Below, one piece after another: positions 36,762 through 44,188 of a stretch of DNA of 64,000 bases; the first letter of the stretch is position 1, and each line of letters starts with the position of its first letter. The notes under the pieces were generated by a model. That model was not told the DNA's origin. It saw only the letters and a list, made by a program, of their open reading frames with translations, and searched no databases. A program made the translations under genes and the position numbers. Origin of the DNA: Paenibacillus sp. FSL H8-0548. Lineage in GTDB: Bacteria; Bacillota; Bacilli; Paenibacillales; Paenibacillaceae. The stretch spans positions 5,600,501 to 5,664,500 of the forward strand of contig NZ_CP152049.1 of NCBI RefSeq assembly GCF_038630985.1, given 5' to 3'.

Positions 36762-38198
36762 ATGACCATTCATATTCATCCAGAAATAAAAGGTATTCCG
36801 CAGAGGAAGGAATTTTCTGTACGCATTCGGGAGGCTGACGGTGAATGGAGCGAGCTTCCTGCCTACGAAGCTAACGTCGATATGCACAACGTAAGTCAGG
36901 CCTCTTTTGCCTCCTTCGACATGGAAGGGCCCGTTGACGTTGAGATTACTTATTTATTAGGGGAAATTACTTCTTCCATTATAAGGCCTTTATCCTACGG
37001 CATCGCAGCCCACCAGCTAACCGATAACACAATAAGCTTTCAGCTTGACCAGCCGCGTAAGCTTTCCATCGAAATCAATGGAGGGCGGTTTAACAATCTT
37101 CACTTATTTGCAAATCCAATTGAAATAAATGCACCTTCTCCAGATGATGCAAATGTCATTTTGGTTAAACCCGGGATACACCGGATAGAGCATCTGCTTC
37201 GTCCACTCACAACACCTCGTTCGGAGGGGAATGAACAACCTGAAATTCTTTATTTCTTGCCAGGCTTGCACTACATTGAAGAAACCTTATTAAAAATCCC
37301 GTCTGGAAAAACCATATATATCGCAGGCGGCGCTGCCGTTGTCGGTTCCATGGTTTGTGATCATGTGAAGGACGTCACCATACGCGGACGCGGAATCGTT
37401 TATCTAGCAGAATTCCACCGATTTACCGCTTTCCGCGGCGTACGTATTTTATTTTCGAGCAACATAGAGGTTGAGGGCATTACGACCTTAAATCCTCCCC
37501 ATTACAGCATTTATATCGGCGGGTCTGAGCATATTCGCATTCATAATTTCAAATCGTTCAGCTGCAAGGGCTGGAGTGATGGCATTGATATCATGTCGAG
37601 CTCGTTTATTGATATTGATGATATTTTCCTCCGCACCTCTGATGATAGCATCGCCATTTACGGAAGCCGCTGGGATTATACTGGTGACTCGCGCCATATT
37701 ACCGTCCGCAACTCCAGCTTCTGGGCAGATGTCGCTCATCCGCTTATGATTGGAACCCACGGCAATTACCATAAAAACGGTGATATCATTGAGCATATAC
37801 GGTTTGAAAATATCGATATTTTAGAGCATCATGAGCCGCAAGAAAACTATCAGGGCGCGATGACGATCAACGCAGGGGATCTCAATACGGTTCGGCATAT
37901 TACGTACGACAATATTCGTGTAGAGCATTTTGAGCTTGGTCGTTTGTTCGATATCCGCGTGGTCTGGAACAAAGATTATAATCCCGTACCAGGCAATCGC
38001 ATCGAGAACATCGTCTTGCAAAATATCGAGTACAACGGTCAGGGAGCTAATCCTTCAAGAATTTATGGCTATAGCGGGGAAAGGTATGTGGCCGGAGTCA
38101 TAATTAGAAATGTAAAAGTTAACGGAGAAAAGGTCACGCATGCCCATCATCCCTTCTTGGATATTAATGAGCATGCGCATCAGGTATCGTTTGAGTGA
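36762..38198 (+). CDS. GH28-like right-handed beta-helix glycosidase
   Basis: A 478-residue protein with an N-terminal beta domain (about residues 1-160) and a parallel beta-helix from about 165. The GH28 hallmarks are visible: GWSDGIDIMSS near 272, the paired Asp in LRTSDDSIAIYG near 290, and IGTHGN near 330 that would supply the conserved His/Gly site. This fits polygalacturonase-like exo-enzymes, but many relatives act on other polysaccharides. It has no signal peptide, unlike most pectinases, so an intracellular role on oligosaccharides is likely. GGAGG lies 7 nt before the ATG. It ends at a strong terminator. Confidence 0.88.
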   Translation: MTIHIHPEIKGIPQRKEFSVRIREADGEWSELPAYEANVDMHNVSQASFASFDMEGPVDVEITYLLGEITSSIIRPLSYGIAAHQLTDNTISFQLDQPRKLSIEINGGRFNNLHLFANPIEINAPSPDDANVILVKPGIHRIEHLLRPLTTPRSEGNEQPEILYFLPGLHYIEETLLKIPSGKTIYIAGGAAVVGSMVCDHVKDVTIRGRGIVYLAEFHRFTAFRGVRILFSSNIEVEGITTLNPPHYSIYIGGSEHIRIHNFKSFSCKGWSDGIDIMSSSFIDIDDIFLRTSDDSIAIYGSRWDYTGDSRHITVRNSSFWADVAHPLMIGTHGNYHKNGDIIEHIRFENIDILEHHEPQENYQGAMTINAGDLNTVRHITYDNIRVEHFELGRLFDIRVVWNKDYNPVPGNRIENIVLQNIEYNGQGANPSRIYGYSGERYVAGVIIRNVKVNGEKVTHAHHPFLDINEHAHQVSFE

Positions 38199-38230
38199 AT
38201 TTCACGGCTGGGTTTCCTGTAGAATAGGAA

Positions 38231-38268
38231 AAGGTCAAGGATGCACAATGCGCATCCTTGACCTTTTT
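38231..38268. terminator. Bidirectional terminator between GH28-like and CBS genes
   Basis: AAGGTCAAGGATG and CATCCTTGACCTT form a perfect 13-bp stem around a 9-nt loop, followed by T3-A4 on the plus strand. It serves both converging genes. Confidence 0.88.
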
Positions 38269-38279
38269 AAAATCAGCTT

Positions 38280-38735
38280 TTACAGAAAGCTCTTGAAAGC
38301 ATGCCTAATGACATCCCCGCGGCTAATAATTCCTACTAGAGCGCCTTTTCGCACCACTGGCAGCTTTTTTATTCTTTTTTCTCCTAAAATAGCTGCAATA
38401 TTTTCAACCTCTTCATTCCATTCTACCTTATGCACCTTTTTCTTAGCGATGGACATCACGTTTAAATCAAGGATTTGAGGAATTCTTTCTTCGAACTCCT
38501 CTTGATCTCCTTTGACAACATTCATATACATAATCGTGACAAAAATAATATCCTTATGCTTTCCAATATATCTCATAATATCTCCGTCACTAATATAAGC
38601 GACCATCTCATTTCGCTCGTTCACCACTGGCAGACCACTAATCCCGTATTTAATAAATCTTTCAAGGACTGACCGCACCGTATCCGTTTCTCTAACCTTA
38701 TAGACCTCTTTGACCATAATTTCATGAGCCTGCAT
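38280..38735 (-). CDS. CBS-domain pair protein
   Basis: A 151-residue protein made of two CBS domains (about residues 5-62 and 88-148) forming one Bateman module, which typically binds adenosine nucleotides. Each repeat has the GISGLPVVNE/KKLPVVRKG core and a terminal GIISRGDVIRH or AYISDGDIMRYI strand. The ATG at 38735 is chosen from GGAGG 9 nt upstream; the frame extends upstream without a start signal. Divergent from the MarR gene. Its partner is unknown. Confidence 0.9.
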   Translation of the reverse strand: MQAHEIMVKEVYKVRETDTVRSVLERFIKYGISGLPVVNERNEMVAYISDGDIMRYIGKHKDIIFVTIMYMNVVKGDQEEFEERIPQILDLNVMSIAKKKVHKVEWNEEVENIAAILGEKRIKKLPVVRKGALVGIISRGDVIRHAFKSFL

Positions 38736-38865
38736 AAAATCAATCCTCCAATCCTCTATTTGATTTTTGCGAGAGCAGAATATATGATACTTACTATATA
38801 ATTGCATTATACAACTAATCATTATCTTGTCAATGAACATTAGACAGCGAGGTGTGATAACTATT

Positions 38866-39321
38866 ATGGACGAATATGCATTGGAAACGATAGAGCTTGA
38901 ACTGGCACTTTTAATCCGCCGCGCTATTGCAATATCAACCAATAAATCAATCGGAAATCTGGATCGGTCTGCATATCTGCTGCTGCAGCAAATTGCCTCT
39001 CAGGGCTCTGCTGGCGTAAAAGCATTGTCGGAACAATTCCATTTAGATATTTCAACAGTGAGCAGACAAGCAGCAGCTTTGGAGCAAAAGGAATATGTGA
39101 AGCGCATTCCCGATTCATTAGACAGGAGGGCATACTATCTTCAGATCACTGCTCTCGGAACAAAGGAATTAATCGATTATAAAAATGCTAGAAAAGCTGC
39201 AATAGCCGAGCTATTGCAAAGTTGGTCCGCTGAAGAAGCTGAAATGTTTGGGCAGCTTATGAAAAAGTTTAATCGTACCTTCATAAGCTCTGATTACGGG
39301 AACAAAAAATACTTCGGATGA
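38866..39321 (+). CDS. MarR-family transcriptional regulator
   Basis: A 151-residue winged-helix regulator. The DNA-binding region (about residues 33-105) shows GSAGVKALSEQFHLDISTVSRQAAALEQKEYVKRIPDSLDRRAYY, with the typical Asp-Arg-Arg wing at its end, flanked by helices for dimerisation. GAGGTG lies 11 nt before the ATG, a loose spacing. Divergent from the CBS gene, which it may control (inference). A TGACGAA/TTCGTCA hairpin at 39329-39347 lies 8 nt after the stop. Confidence 0.92.
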   Translation: MDEYALETIELELALLIRRAIAISTNKSIGNLDRSAYLLLQQIASQGSAGVKALSEQFHLDISTVSRQAAALEQKEYVKRIPDSLDRRAYYLQITALGTKELIDYKNARKAAIAELLQSWSAEEAEMFGQLMKKFNRTFISSDYGNKKYFG

Positions 39322-39328
39322 AATGTCT

Positions 39329-39360
39329 GACGAAGCGTATTCGTCAATGAATTTTAGCGT
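39329..39360 (+). terminator. Candidate terminator of the MarR gene
   Basis: TGACGAA-GCGTA-TTCGTCA is a perfect 7-bp stem with a 5-nt loop, followed by ATGAATTTTAG; the T-run is short. It may belong instead to the relic that follows. Confidence 0.4.
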
Positions 39361-39410
39361 TAGATTCAGACGCCGTGCTCCTCCGCATTCGCTCCGTCCT
39401 CGCGGACTGT

Positions 39411-39462
39411 CTCCTGACCTCTTGCATGCCTTGCAAGCGCTCCCCCAGCTGAGCTAAGCCCC
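39411..39462 (-). pseudogene. Truncated tRNA-Ala(GGC) relic
   Basis: Read on the minus strand, the sequence begins GGGGCTTAGCTCAGCTGG and continues through a D-arm. An anticodon stem CTTGC/GCAAG follows, closing the 7-nt loop AAGGCAT with anticodon GGC, then AGAGGTCAGGAG. It breaks off where the T-arm should begin: there is no TTCGA loop, no 3' half of the acceptor stem and no CCA. What follows is a GTCC-GCGA-GGAC hairpin and unrelated sequence. It cannot make a working tRNA and is best read as the scar of an integration or rearrangement at a tRNA-Ala gene. Confidence 0.75.
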
Positions 39463-39499
39463 AGTGATCATTCTAAAATTCAGGTATTCATTTTTTCTT

Positions 39500-40015
39500 G
39501 GGATGTGTAACCAAACAGCTCGTACTAGTAAACCAATCCTGTACTCACGCATTATAGCTCCGTTTCAGCTCATTTCCAGCCGTCTCGTCTCCATGCAGCT
39601 AGGCTGCAAATGCGCAGGAAAGTCTACTTTATTGGCTGTCACGGGCAGAGCTTGGCTGCCGCTGCCTTTGTTCTAGGCATGTTTGTATATCTCCTCTATA
39701 CTTCACGAAACACACACACACATCGTCTTTTCCCTCAACTTTCCCACGTTCGATGCCGCTCCTCAAATCCTCACGTCTTCTACTCCCAGCGCGAAAGCTA
39801 TCCTGCACTTTTGCAGTAACTTCATGCGATTGGGACTCTCTAGCAAACCTATCCTGCACTCACGCATTATAGATCGTCATCTCAGCTCATCTAAAGCCAT
39901 CTGATCTCCATTATTGGCAGCTATCCTGCTTACGTACAGGATAGCTGCCCTAAACCATTAAAAAGAGTAGGCTACCCTGCAAATGTGCAGGATAGCCTGC
40001 TCATTCTTATGATTG
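39500..40015 (-). repeat. Array 3: decayed, inverted copies of the repeat family
   Basis: Two diverged copies about 315 bp apart (compare 39526 and 39841: each has TAG-AAACC, ATCCTG-ACTCACGCATTATAG, then TCAGCTCAT). On the minus strand the second reads TATAATGCGTGAGTGCAGGATAGG, closely matching TAATGCATACGTGCAGGATAGG of arrays 1 and 2, so the array is inverted. It ends with two hairpins: a perfect 13-bp GGCAGCTATCCTG/CAGGATAGCTGCC at about 39917-39950, and GGCTACCCTGC/GCAGGATAGCC at about 39970-39998 with one mismatch. No gene is seen in 39322-40120. Confidence 0.72.
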
Positions 40016-40224
40016 ACTGTCAGGTCAAAGCTCTTGCTGCTGCCGCAGCATCATTATCAACAGGTTCCGAGAATGCATAATTTCCTATACAATAAAAAAA
40101 AGAAAGCCCTATACCTAAAGTGAAGTGCCCCCTGTCAAGTAGACAGTGTAAAAAACAAAAAAAGTTAATTTATTTCCCCTCAGTTCAATTAACAGAGCTG
40201 AGGGTTTTGTTTTCAGCTCTCGTG

Positions 40225-41079
40225 TTATGCAGTTCGTCGGTATTCCATAGGGGACAAGCCATTTAAACGCTCTGTATAGCGGTAACGGTTGTAGTAACGC
40301 ATATAATTTCTCACATCATGAAGGACATCTTCATAGGTCTCGTATTTGGTGAGATAATAGCTTTCAGCTTTTAATGTACCCCAAAATCGTTCAATCGGTT
40401 GGTTATCCAAACATCGACTTACGCGAGACATGCTTTTAGTAAAATGGTGCTTAACCTGTAGTCGATTGTATGCATGTGAAGTATATTGGAAGCCCCTGTC
40501 GCTATGGAGAAGTGGGGCTACGCCCGGGTTTCTTTTGTAAGCCTTCTGTACGGTGTCTATGACGAGTTTATTGTTGTTAGAGTGGCTTAACACCCATGAA
40601 ACAACGGAGTTATCGTAGAGATCAAGGATAGCGCTCAAATAGGCTTTACGACCATTCCCATACTTTAATTCTGTAACATCTGTACACCACTTACGATTAG
40701 GAGAATCTGCGCAAAATTCACGGTTCATCACATTTTCAGCCACATGCATCTCGGAGGCTTTCAGGTAGTTTGGTCGCTTCCTGCGAATGACGGCTTTTAA
40801 CCCAAGAGCACGCATGATTCGGTAATAACGTTTTTTGTTAAAATTCTTTTTGAGTTTTCGGTTCATTTGTATGCAGATTTGACGATAGCCAAGTATTCCT
40901 TTCCGCTTGTCATAGCGAAGTTTCACTTCTTTAGCGAGCGAAAGGATTTCAAGTTCCCTGATGGATGGTTTCCATTTGAGCCATTTATAATAGGCAGACC
41001 TGGCGACTCCTGCTAGCTTACACAGCATGGTGATGGCGTAGCCTTTCTCCGTGTGCAATTCTTGAATAGCTCGATACAA
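40225..41079 (-). CDS. IS3-family transposase OrfB (rve integrase core)
   Basis: A 284-residue catalytic half. It has an N-terminal HTH_21 region (KLRYDKRKGILGYRQICIQM near residues 50-70) and then the integrase core with the DDE triad: Asp in WCTDVTELKYG, Asp in LHSDRGFQYTS and Glu in NQPIERFWGTLK, spaced as usual for DD(35)E. The listed start is a TTG, but the frame is open upstream into the OrfA region. The protein is probably made as an OrfAB fusion by -1 frameshifting. Confidence 0.92.
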   Translation of the reverse strand: MYRAIQELHTEKGYAITMLCKLAGVARSAYYKWLKWKPSIRELEILSLAKEVKLRYDKRKGILGYRQICIQMNRKLKKNFNKKRYYRIMRALGLKAVIRRKRPNYLKASEMHVAENVMNREFCADSPNRKWCTDVTELKYGNGRKAYLSAILDLYDNSVVSWVLSHSNNNKLVIDTVQKAYKRNPGVAPLLHSDRGFQYTSHAYNRLQVKHHFTKSMSRVSRCLDNQPIERFWGTLKAESYYLTKYETYEDVLHDVRNYMRYYNRYRYTERLNGLSPMEYRRTA

Positions 41080-41099
41080 GTCTGCATGCCGAACTAAGG

Positions 41100-41792
41100 T
41101 TAGCGTGTATTTCGTCGCCGGATCTCTGCCAACTTTTTTGCGAGGGCATTCTCCATTTCTAAGTACTCGTTGCGTGCTTCAAGTTCTTTGATTCTAAGCT
41201 GGAGTCGATCATGATCATCCAGCTCCCCTGCAGGCCTATTACGGCCCCGATTGTCATGAAGGGCTTCCACACCCCCGGATGTATATTTACGAACCCATGC
41301 ATACACCTGTTGATAAGAAACATCATACTTCTCAATGGATTTCTGATAATCCAAATCATTGGCGATCGTATACTGTACGATTTCAATGCGTTCTTCGAAA
41401 GTGGTTCTACGTCCTTTGTTCATGCGGGATAGCCCTTTCCCTTTACGAGTAGGTTTTATTTCTATCCCTTTAGTATACTTGGAAATCCATCTCGTCAAAA
41501 CGCTTTTACTCGAAATATGGTACTTCTTCGTTGCCTCTCGTATAGAATGATTACCGGATAGGACATCCCTAACTGCAGCCAGTTGCAGATCCTCTGAATA
41601 GGCCTTACACCCACTAGATTCCTTTAATCCTTCATTTCCATCTGCTTTATACTTCCTTATCCAATCCGTAAGCGTACTGCTGTCTACCCCTAGCCGTTTC
41701 GCCTCAAAACTGGGGGTTGTTTCATTCAGAAGGCATCGCTTTACGACGCGTAACTTTACCTCGAAAGAAATTGGACTCCTTTTGGACATCAT
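41100..41792 (-). CDS. IS3-family transposase OrfA (DNA-binding half)
   Basis: About 230 residues with two helix-turn-helix modules (near residues 8-55 and 135-190) and a C-terminal leucine-zipper-like helix (RLQLRIKELEARNEYLEMENALAKKL). This is the longer IS150-type OrfA. The start at 41792 has GGGAG 5 nt upstream. Near its end the message contains A-AAA-AAG, where a -1 slip leads into the OrfB frame. Confidence 0.9.
   Translation of the reverse strand: MMSKRSPISFEVKLRVVKRCLLNETTPSFEAKRLGVDSSTLTDWIRKYKADGNEGLKESSGCKAYSEDLQLAAVRDVLSGNHSIREATKKYHISSKSVLTRWISKYTKGIEIKPTRKGKGLSRMNKGRRTTFEERIEIVQYTIANDLDYQKSIEKYDVSYQQVYAWVRKYTSGGVEALHDNRGRNRPAGELDDHDRLQLRIKELEARNEYLEMENALAKKLAEIRRRNTR
41133..41139 (-). 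promoter_or_regulatory. Programmed -1 frameshift site (A6G)
   Basis: The heptamer A-AAA-AAG occurs in the OrfA frame at its Lys-Lys codons. After a -1 slip the reading continues VGRDPATKYTLTLVRH directly into OrfB without a stop. This is the standard IS3 strategy for making the active transposase. Confidence 0.8.
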
Positions 41793-41922
41793 AAAAACTC
41801 CCATCATTGTAGAAGTAGAAGTTTTTGTTTTTTCTACTGTCTACTATGATGGGAGCATATCAAAGGCTCTCTCTGCAACAATTTTTAAGCTCCTTGCATT
41901 TTCGCTTGAGCTGTTTATTCGA

Positions 41923-42645
41923 TTACTTTACCGATATGTTCTCCAGCGGCTGAGCATTTCCATAAACAGGACGATTGCGTTCCACGGGCTTCGCCCATTT
42001 CGCGGCATTCACAATGACGCGTTGAACGTCTTTATTATAGTAAGTTGGGTACGTTTCATGGCCCGGTCTGAAATAAAACACTTTGCCGTTTCCACGCGTA
42101 AATGTGCAGCCGCTGCGGAACACTTCTCCGCCTTCAAACCAGCTTGTAAAAATAAGCTCGTCAGGTGCAGGAATGTCAAAATGCTCACCGTACATTTCTT
42201 CTTTTTCCAGCTCGATATACTCCCCAATGCCTTCTGCAATCGGGTGGCTTGGCGCAACAACCCAGAGACGTTCCTTCTCGTCCGCCTCGCGCCATTTCAA
42301 ATCGCAGCTAGTTCCCATTAACGCTTTAAAGATTTTTGAGAAATGACCCGAATGAAGGACGATCAAGCCCATGCCGTCAAGCACACGCTGTTGTACCTTT
42401 TGGACCACCTCGTCCGTCACTTCCCCATGTGCAAGATGTCCCCACCACACTAATACTTCCGTATTATTCAATACGTCATCTGTTAAACCATGCTCCGGCT
42501 CATCCAGAGTTGCCGTCCTTGTCTCAAGTCCTGCTTCCGTTAAAAATGCTGCAATCGCACCGTGAATACCATTTGGATAAATCTCACCTACAAGCGGATT
42601 TTTTTGCTCATGACGATTTTCATTCCATACCGTTACCTTTACCAT
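41923..42645 (-). CDS. ThuA-like protein
   Basis: A 240-residue member of the ThuA (trehalose utilisation) family, a glutamine-amidotransferase-like fold without the amidotransferase catalytic triad. Visible blocks: [11 protein letters not shown] at the N-terminus, [13 protein letters not shown] near residue 23, [12 protein letters not shown] near 65, [18 protein letters not shown] near 95-112 and [14 protein letters not shown] near 190-203. Family members are implicated in sugar metabolism, but the reaction is poorly defined. AGGAG precedes the ATG. Divergent from the AraC gene, which may regulate it. Its terminator seems to have been split by the IS3 element. Confidence 0.9.
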   Translation of the reverse strand: MVKVTVWNENRHEQKNPLVGEIYPNGIHGAIAAFLTEAGLETRTATLDEPEHGLTDDVLNNTEVLVWWGHLAHGEVTDEVVQKVQQRVLDGMGLIVLHSGHFSKIFKALMGTSCDLKWREADEKERLWVVAPSHPIAEGIGEYIELEKEEMYGEHFDIPAPDELIFTSWFEGGEVFRSGCTFTRGNGKVFYFRPGHETYPTYYNKDVQRVIVNAAKWAKPVERNRPVYGNAQPLENISVK

Positions 42646-42841
42646 GTTAGAAGCACTCCTTCTGCATTTAAGTAGTTTCAGTATAGAAAATTTGCGAAGT
42701 GAGCGTAATACTAAAACCTGCTGATTTTATATTCAAAAGTGTCCTCTCTAGCGAAATCACGAAAAATTACACGGTATTCAGTTAGATTCATTCTATCTAC
42801 ATTTCCAAAAGTGGTATACTCAAAAAAAGGAGGTTGTTTGC

Positions 42842-43795
42842 ATGCCCATAATAGAAACCGCTATTGATACGCATATCGAAGCCATCAACGAAGAAGTCAT
42901 CTATCAAAATCCATTGCTGTTTCTTAAAATATGGGAAATCAGTGCGGATGCTAATCAGTTCAGCACTTTGGAGAAGCATCCCTGGCACTACCATAAAGAA
43001 GTAGAGTTTCTTGCGATCATAGAAGGTCATTTAGGTGTGCAGAGCAATCACGATTACGTTGTCCTTGGACCGGGTGATGTTATGGTTTTAGGTTCCTCCC
43101 AGCCGCACCGTTCTCATAAACCGCTTACGGATGTACTACACTATGTCGTATTTCAGATCGATTTAGGCAAACATTTTGACCAGAGTACTATGCCTTACCT
43201 GTACTGCTTCTCGGAATTGACTCAGCCGCTGGATAAACTAAACTATATTTTTGATGAACAACAATTGGCAAAGCGGGAAGCCTATGCTTTCATTTTGGAA
43301 ATCTTCAATGAATCGCAAACACGGATGAGGGGCTACGAAATTTCCATCAGCTCGATTATTAAGAGATTGCTGCTGCTGCTGCTGCGAAATGATAGTCGCA
43401 ATATCCTGAACTATACGGAGGAAAGCGATTTAATTCGTTTAAGACCTGTTCTTGATTATATAAGCGCCCATCTGGACGATAAGCTTGTTGTAGAGGATGC
43501 TTGTACCTTGCTCAATTTGAGCTATCACTATTTCGTGAAATATTTCAAGAAGACGATGGGCGTCTCTTTCGTAGAATACGTCAACTACAAACGAATCAAG
43601 AAGGCCGAGCTGCTCTTGCTGACGAGTGAGCTTAGCATTATGGAAGTAAGCTATGAGGTAGGCATCACGAACATGTCCCAGTTTTATAAGCTGTTCAAGC
43701 GGCATAACCAATGCTCGCCAAGAGAATTCAAGCTGCAAATGCGAAGTGAGTCGAAGGTTGCAATGAAAGCTATGCAGCCATCTGCGGAAGGTTAA
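42842..43795 (+). CDS. AraC-family transcriptional regulator with cupin sensor domain
   Basis: A 317-residue one-component regulator. The N-terminal cupin (about residues 40-130) shows HPWHYHKEVEFLAIIEGHLGV and LGPGDVMVLGSSQPHRSH, typical sugar-sensing blocks. The C-terminal AraC domain (about 200-300) has two helix-turn-helix units ending MEVSYEVGITNMSQFYKLFKRHNQCSPREFK. AGGAGG lies 7 nt before the ATG. Divergent from thuA-like across about 195 bp, the usual arrangement for regulator and target. Confidence 0.93.
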   Translation: MPIIETAIDTHIEAINEEVIYQNPLLFLKIWEISADANQFSTLEKHPWHYHKEVEFLAIIEGHLGVQSNHDYVVLGPGDVMVLGSSQPHRSHKPLTDVLHYVVFQIDLGKHFDQSTMPYLYCFSELTQPLDKLNYIFDEQQLAKREAYAFILEIFNESQTRMRGYEISISSIIKRLLLLLLRNDSRNILNYTEESDLIRLRPVLDYISAHLDDKLVVEDACTLLNLSYHYFVKYFKKTMGVSFVEYVNYKRIKKAELLLLTSELSIMEVSYEVGITNMSQFYKLFKRHNQCSPREFKLQMRSESKVAMKAMQPSAEG

Positions 43796-43824
43796 CTAAT
43801 AAGATTGTTGTTTAAACTGGCTAC

Positions 43825-43974
43825 TTACTTCTGAATCACCTCAATTACATAGCAGTTATTAATAATCAGTAATGCGATCAGTTGAATGGTTATTAAAGAG
43901 AATTCTAGAACAAGCCGGGAAAGTAAACCTGATTTTTCATTCTTTATTTCCTCCTCCCTGATTTCCAGTCCCAT
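43825..43974 (-). CDS. Possible 49-residue single-span membrane peptide
   Basis: An ATG frame encoding a charged N-terminus (EIREEEIKNEKS) followed by one long hydrophobic helix (about residues 20-43), the design of small regulatory membrane peptides. The ribosome site is weak (AGGA about 13 nt upstream). Inside the frame a GGGAGGAGG lies before another ATG whose frame closes after 11 codons. No family recognised; it could be chance. Confidence 0.3.
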   Translation of the reverse strand: MGLEIREEEIKNEKSGLLSRLVLEFSLITIQLIALLIINNCYVIEVIQK

Positions 43975-44053
43975 TTCATCCGTTGTTCCTACTTTAGCAT
44001 ATTTTCTGTATTCACAATCCCCCTGAAGCTTTAGCTTTTAAAATAAATACCGT

Positions 44054-44097
44054 TAAAAAGCAGAGGCAATTCTAGACAAACAAGTCCAAGATTGCCT
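44054..44097 (-). terminator. Terminator of the 44189-46495 beta-helix gene
   Basis: On the minus strand AGGCAAT and AATTGCCT arms, extended by internal pairing (CTTGGAC/TCTAG), are followed by CTGCTTTTTAACGG, about 90 nt after the stop codon. Confidence 0.6.
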
Positions 44098-44188
44098 ATG
44101 CTTTATACACGATTTGAATTTAATTTATGGCATTAAAAGCTCTTTGCTGCGCTCAGGTTCTGGTTGGATCGTTCACTTACACGCAGTA

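Larger units (their letters stand above)
40121..41862 (-). mobile_element. IS3-family insertion sequence
   Basis: A 1,742-bp element with imperfect inverted ends that start TGA and share AGTAGACAGT followed by AAAAAACAAAAA. A 3-bp direct repeat AAG lies at 40118-40120 and 41863-41865, as expected for IS3 elements. It encodes OrfA and OrfB in different frames, with an A6G slippery site between them. Both frames are intact. The ends are assigned by eye; the exact outer 5 bases could shift. Confidence 0.85.

Noticed and set aside
39500..40015. Coding gene in the region before the IS3 element
   Set aside because: Only short frames without ribosome sites; the sequence is explained by decayed repeat units.
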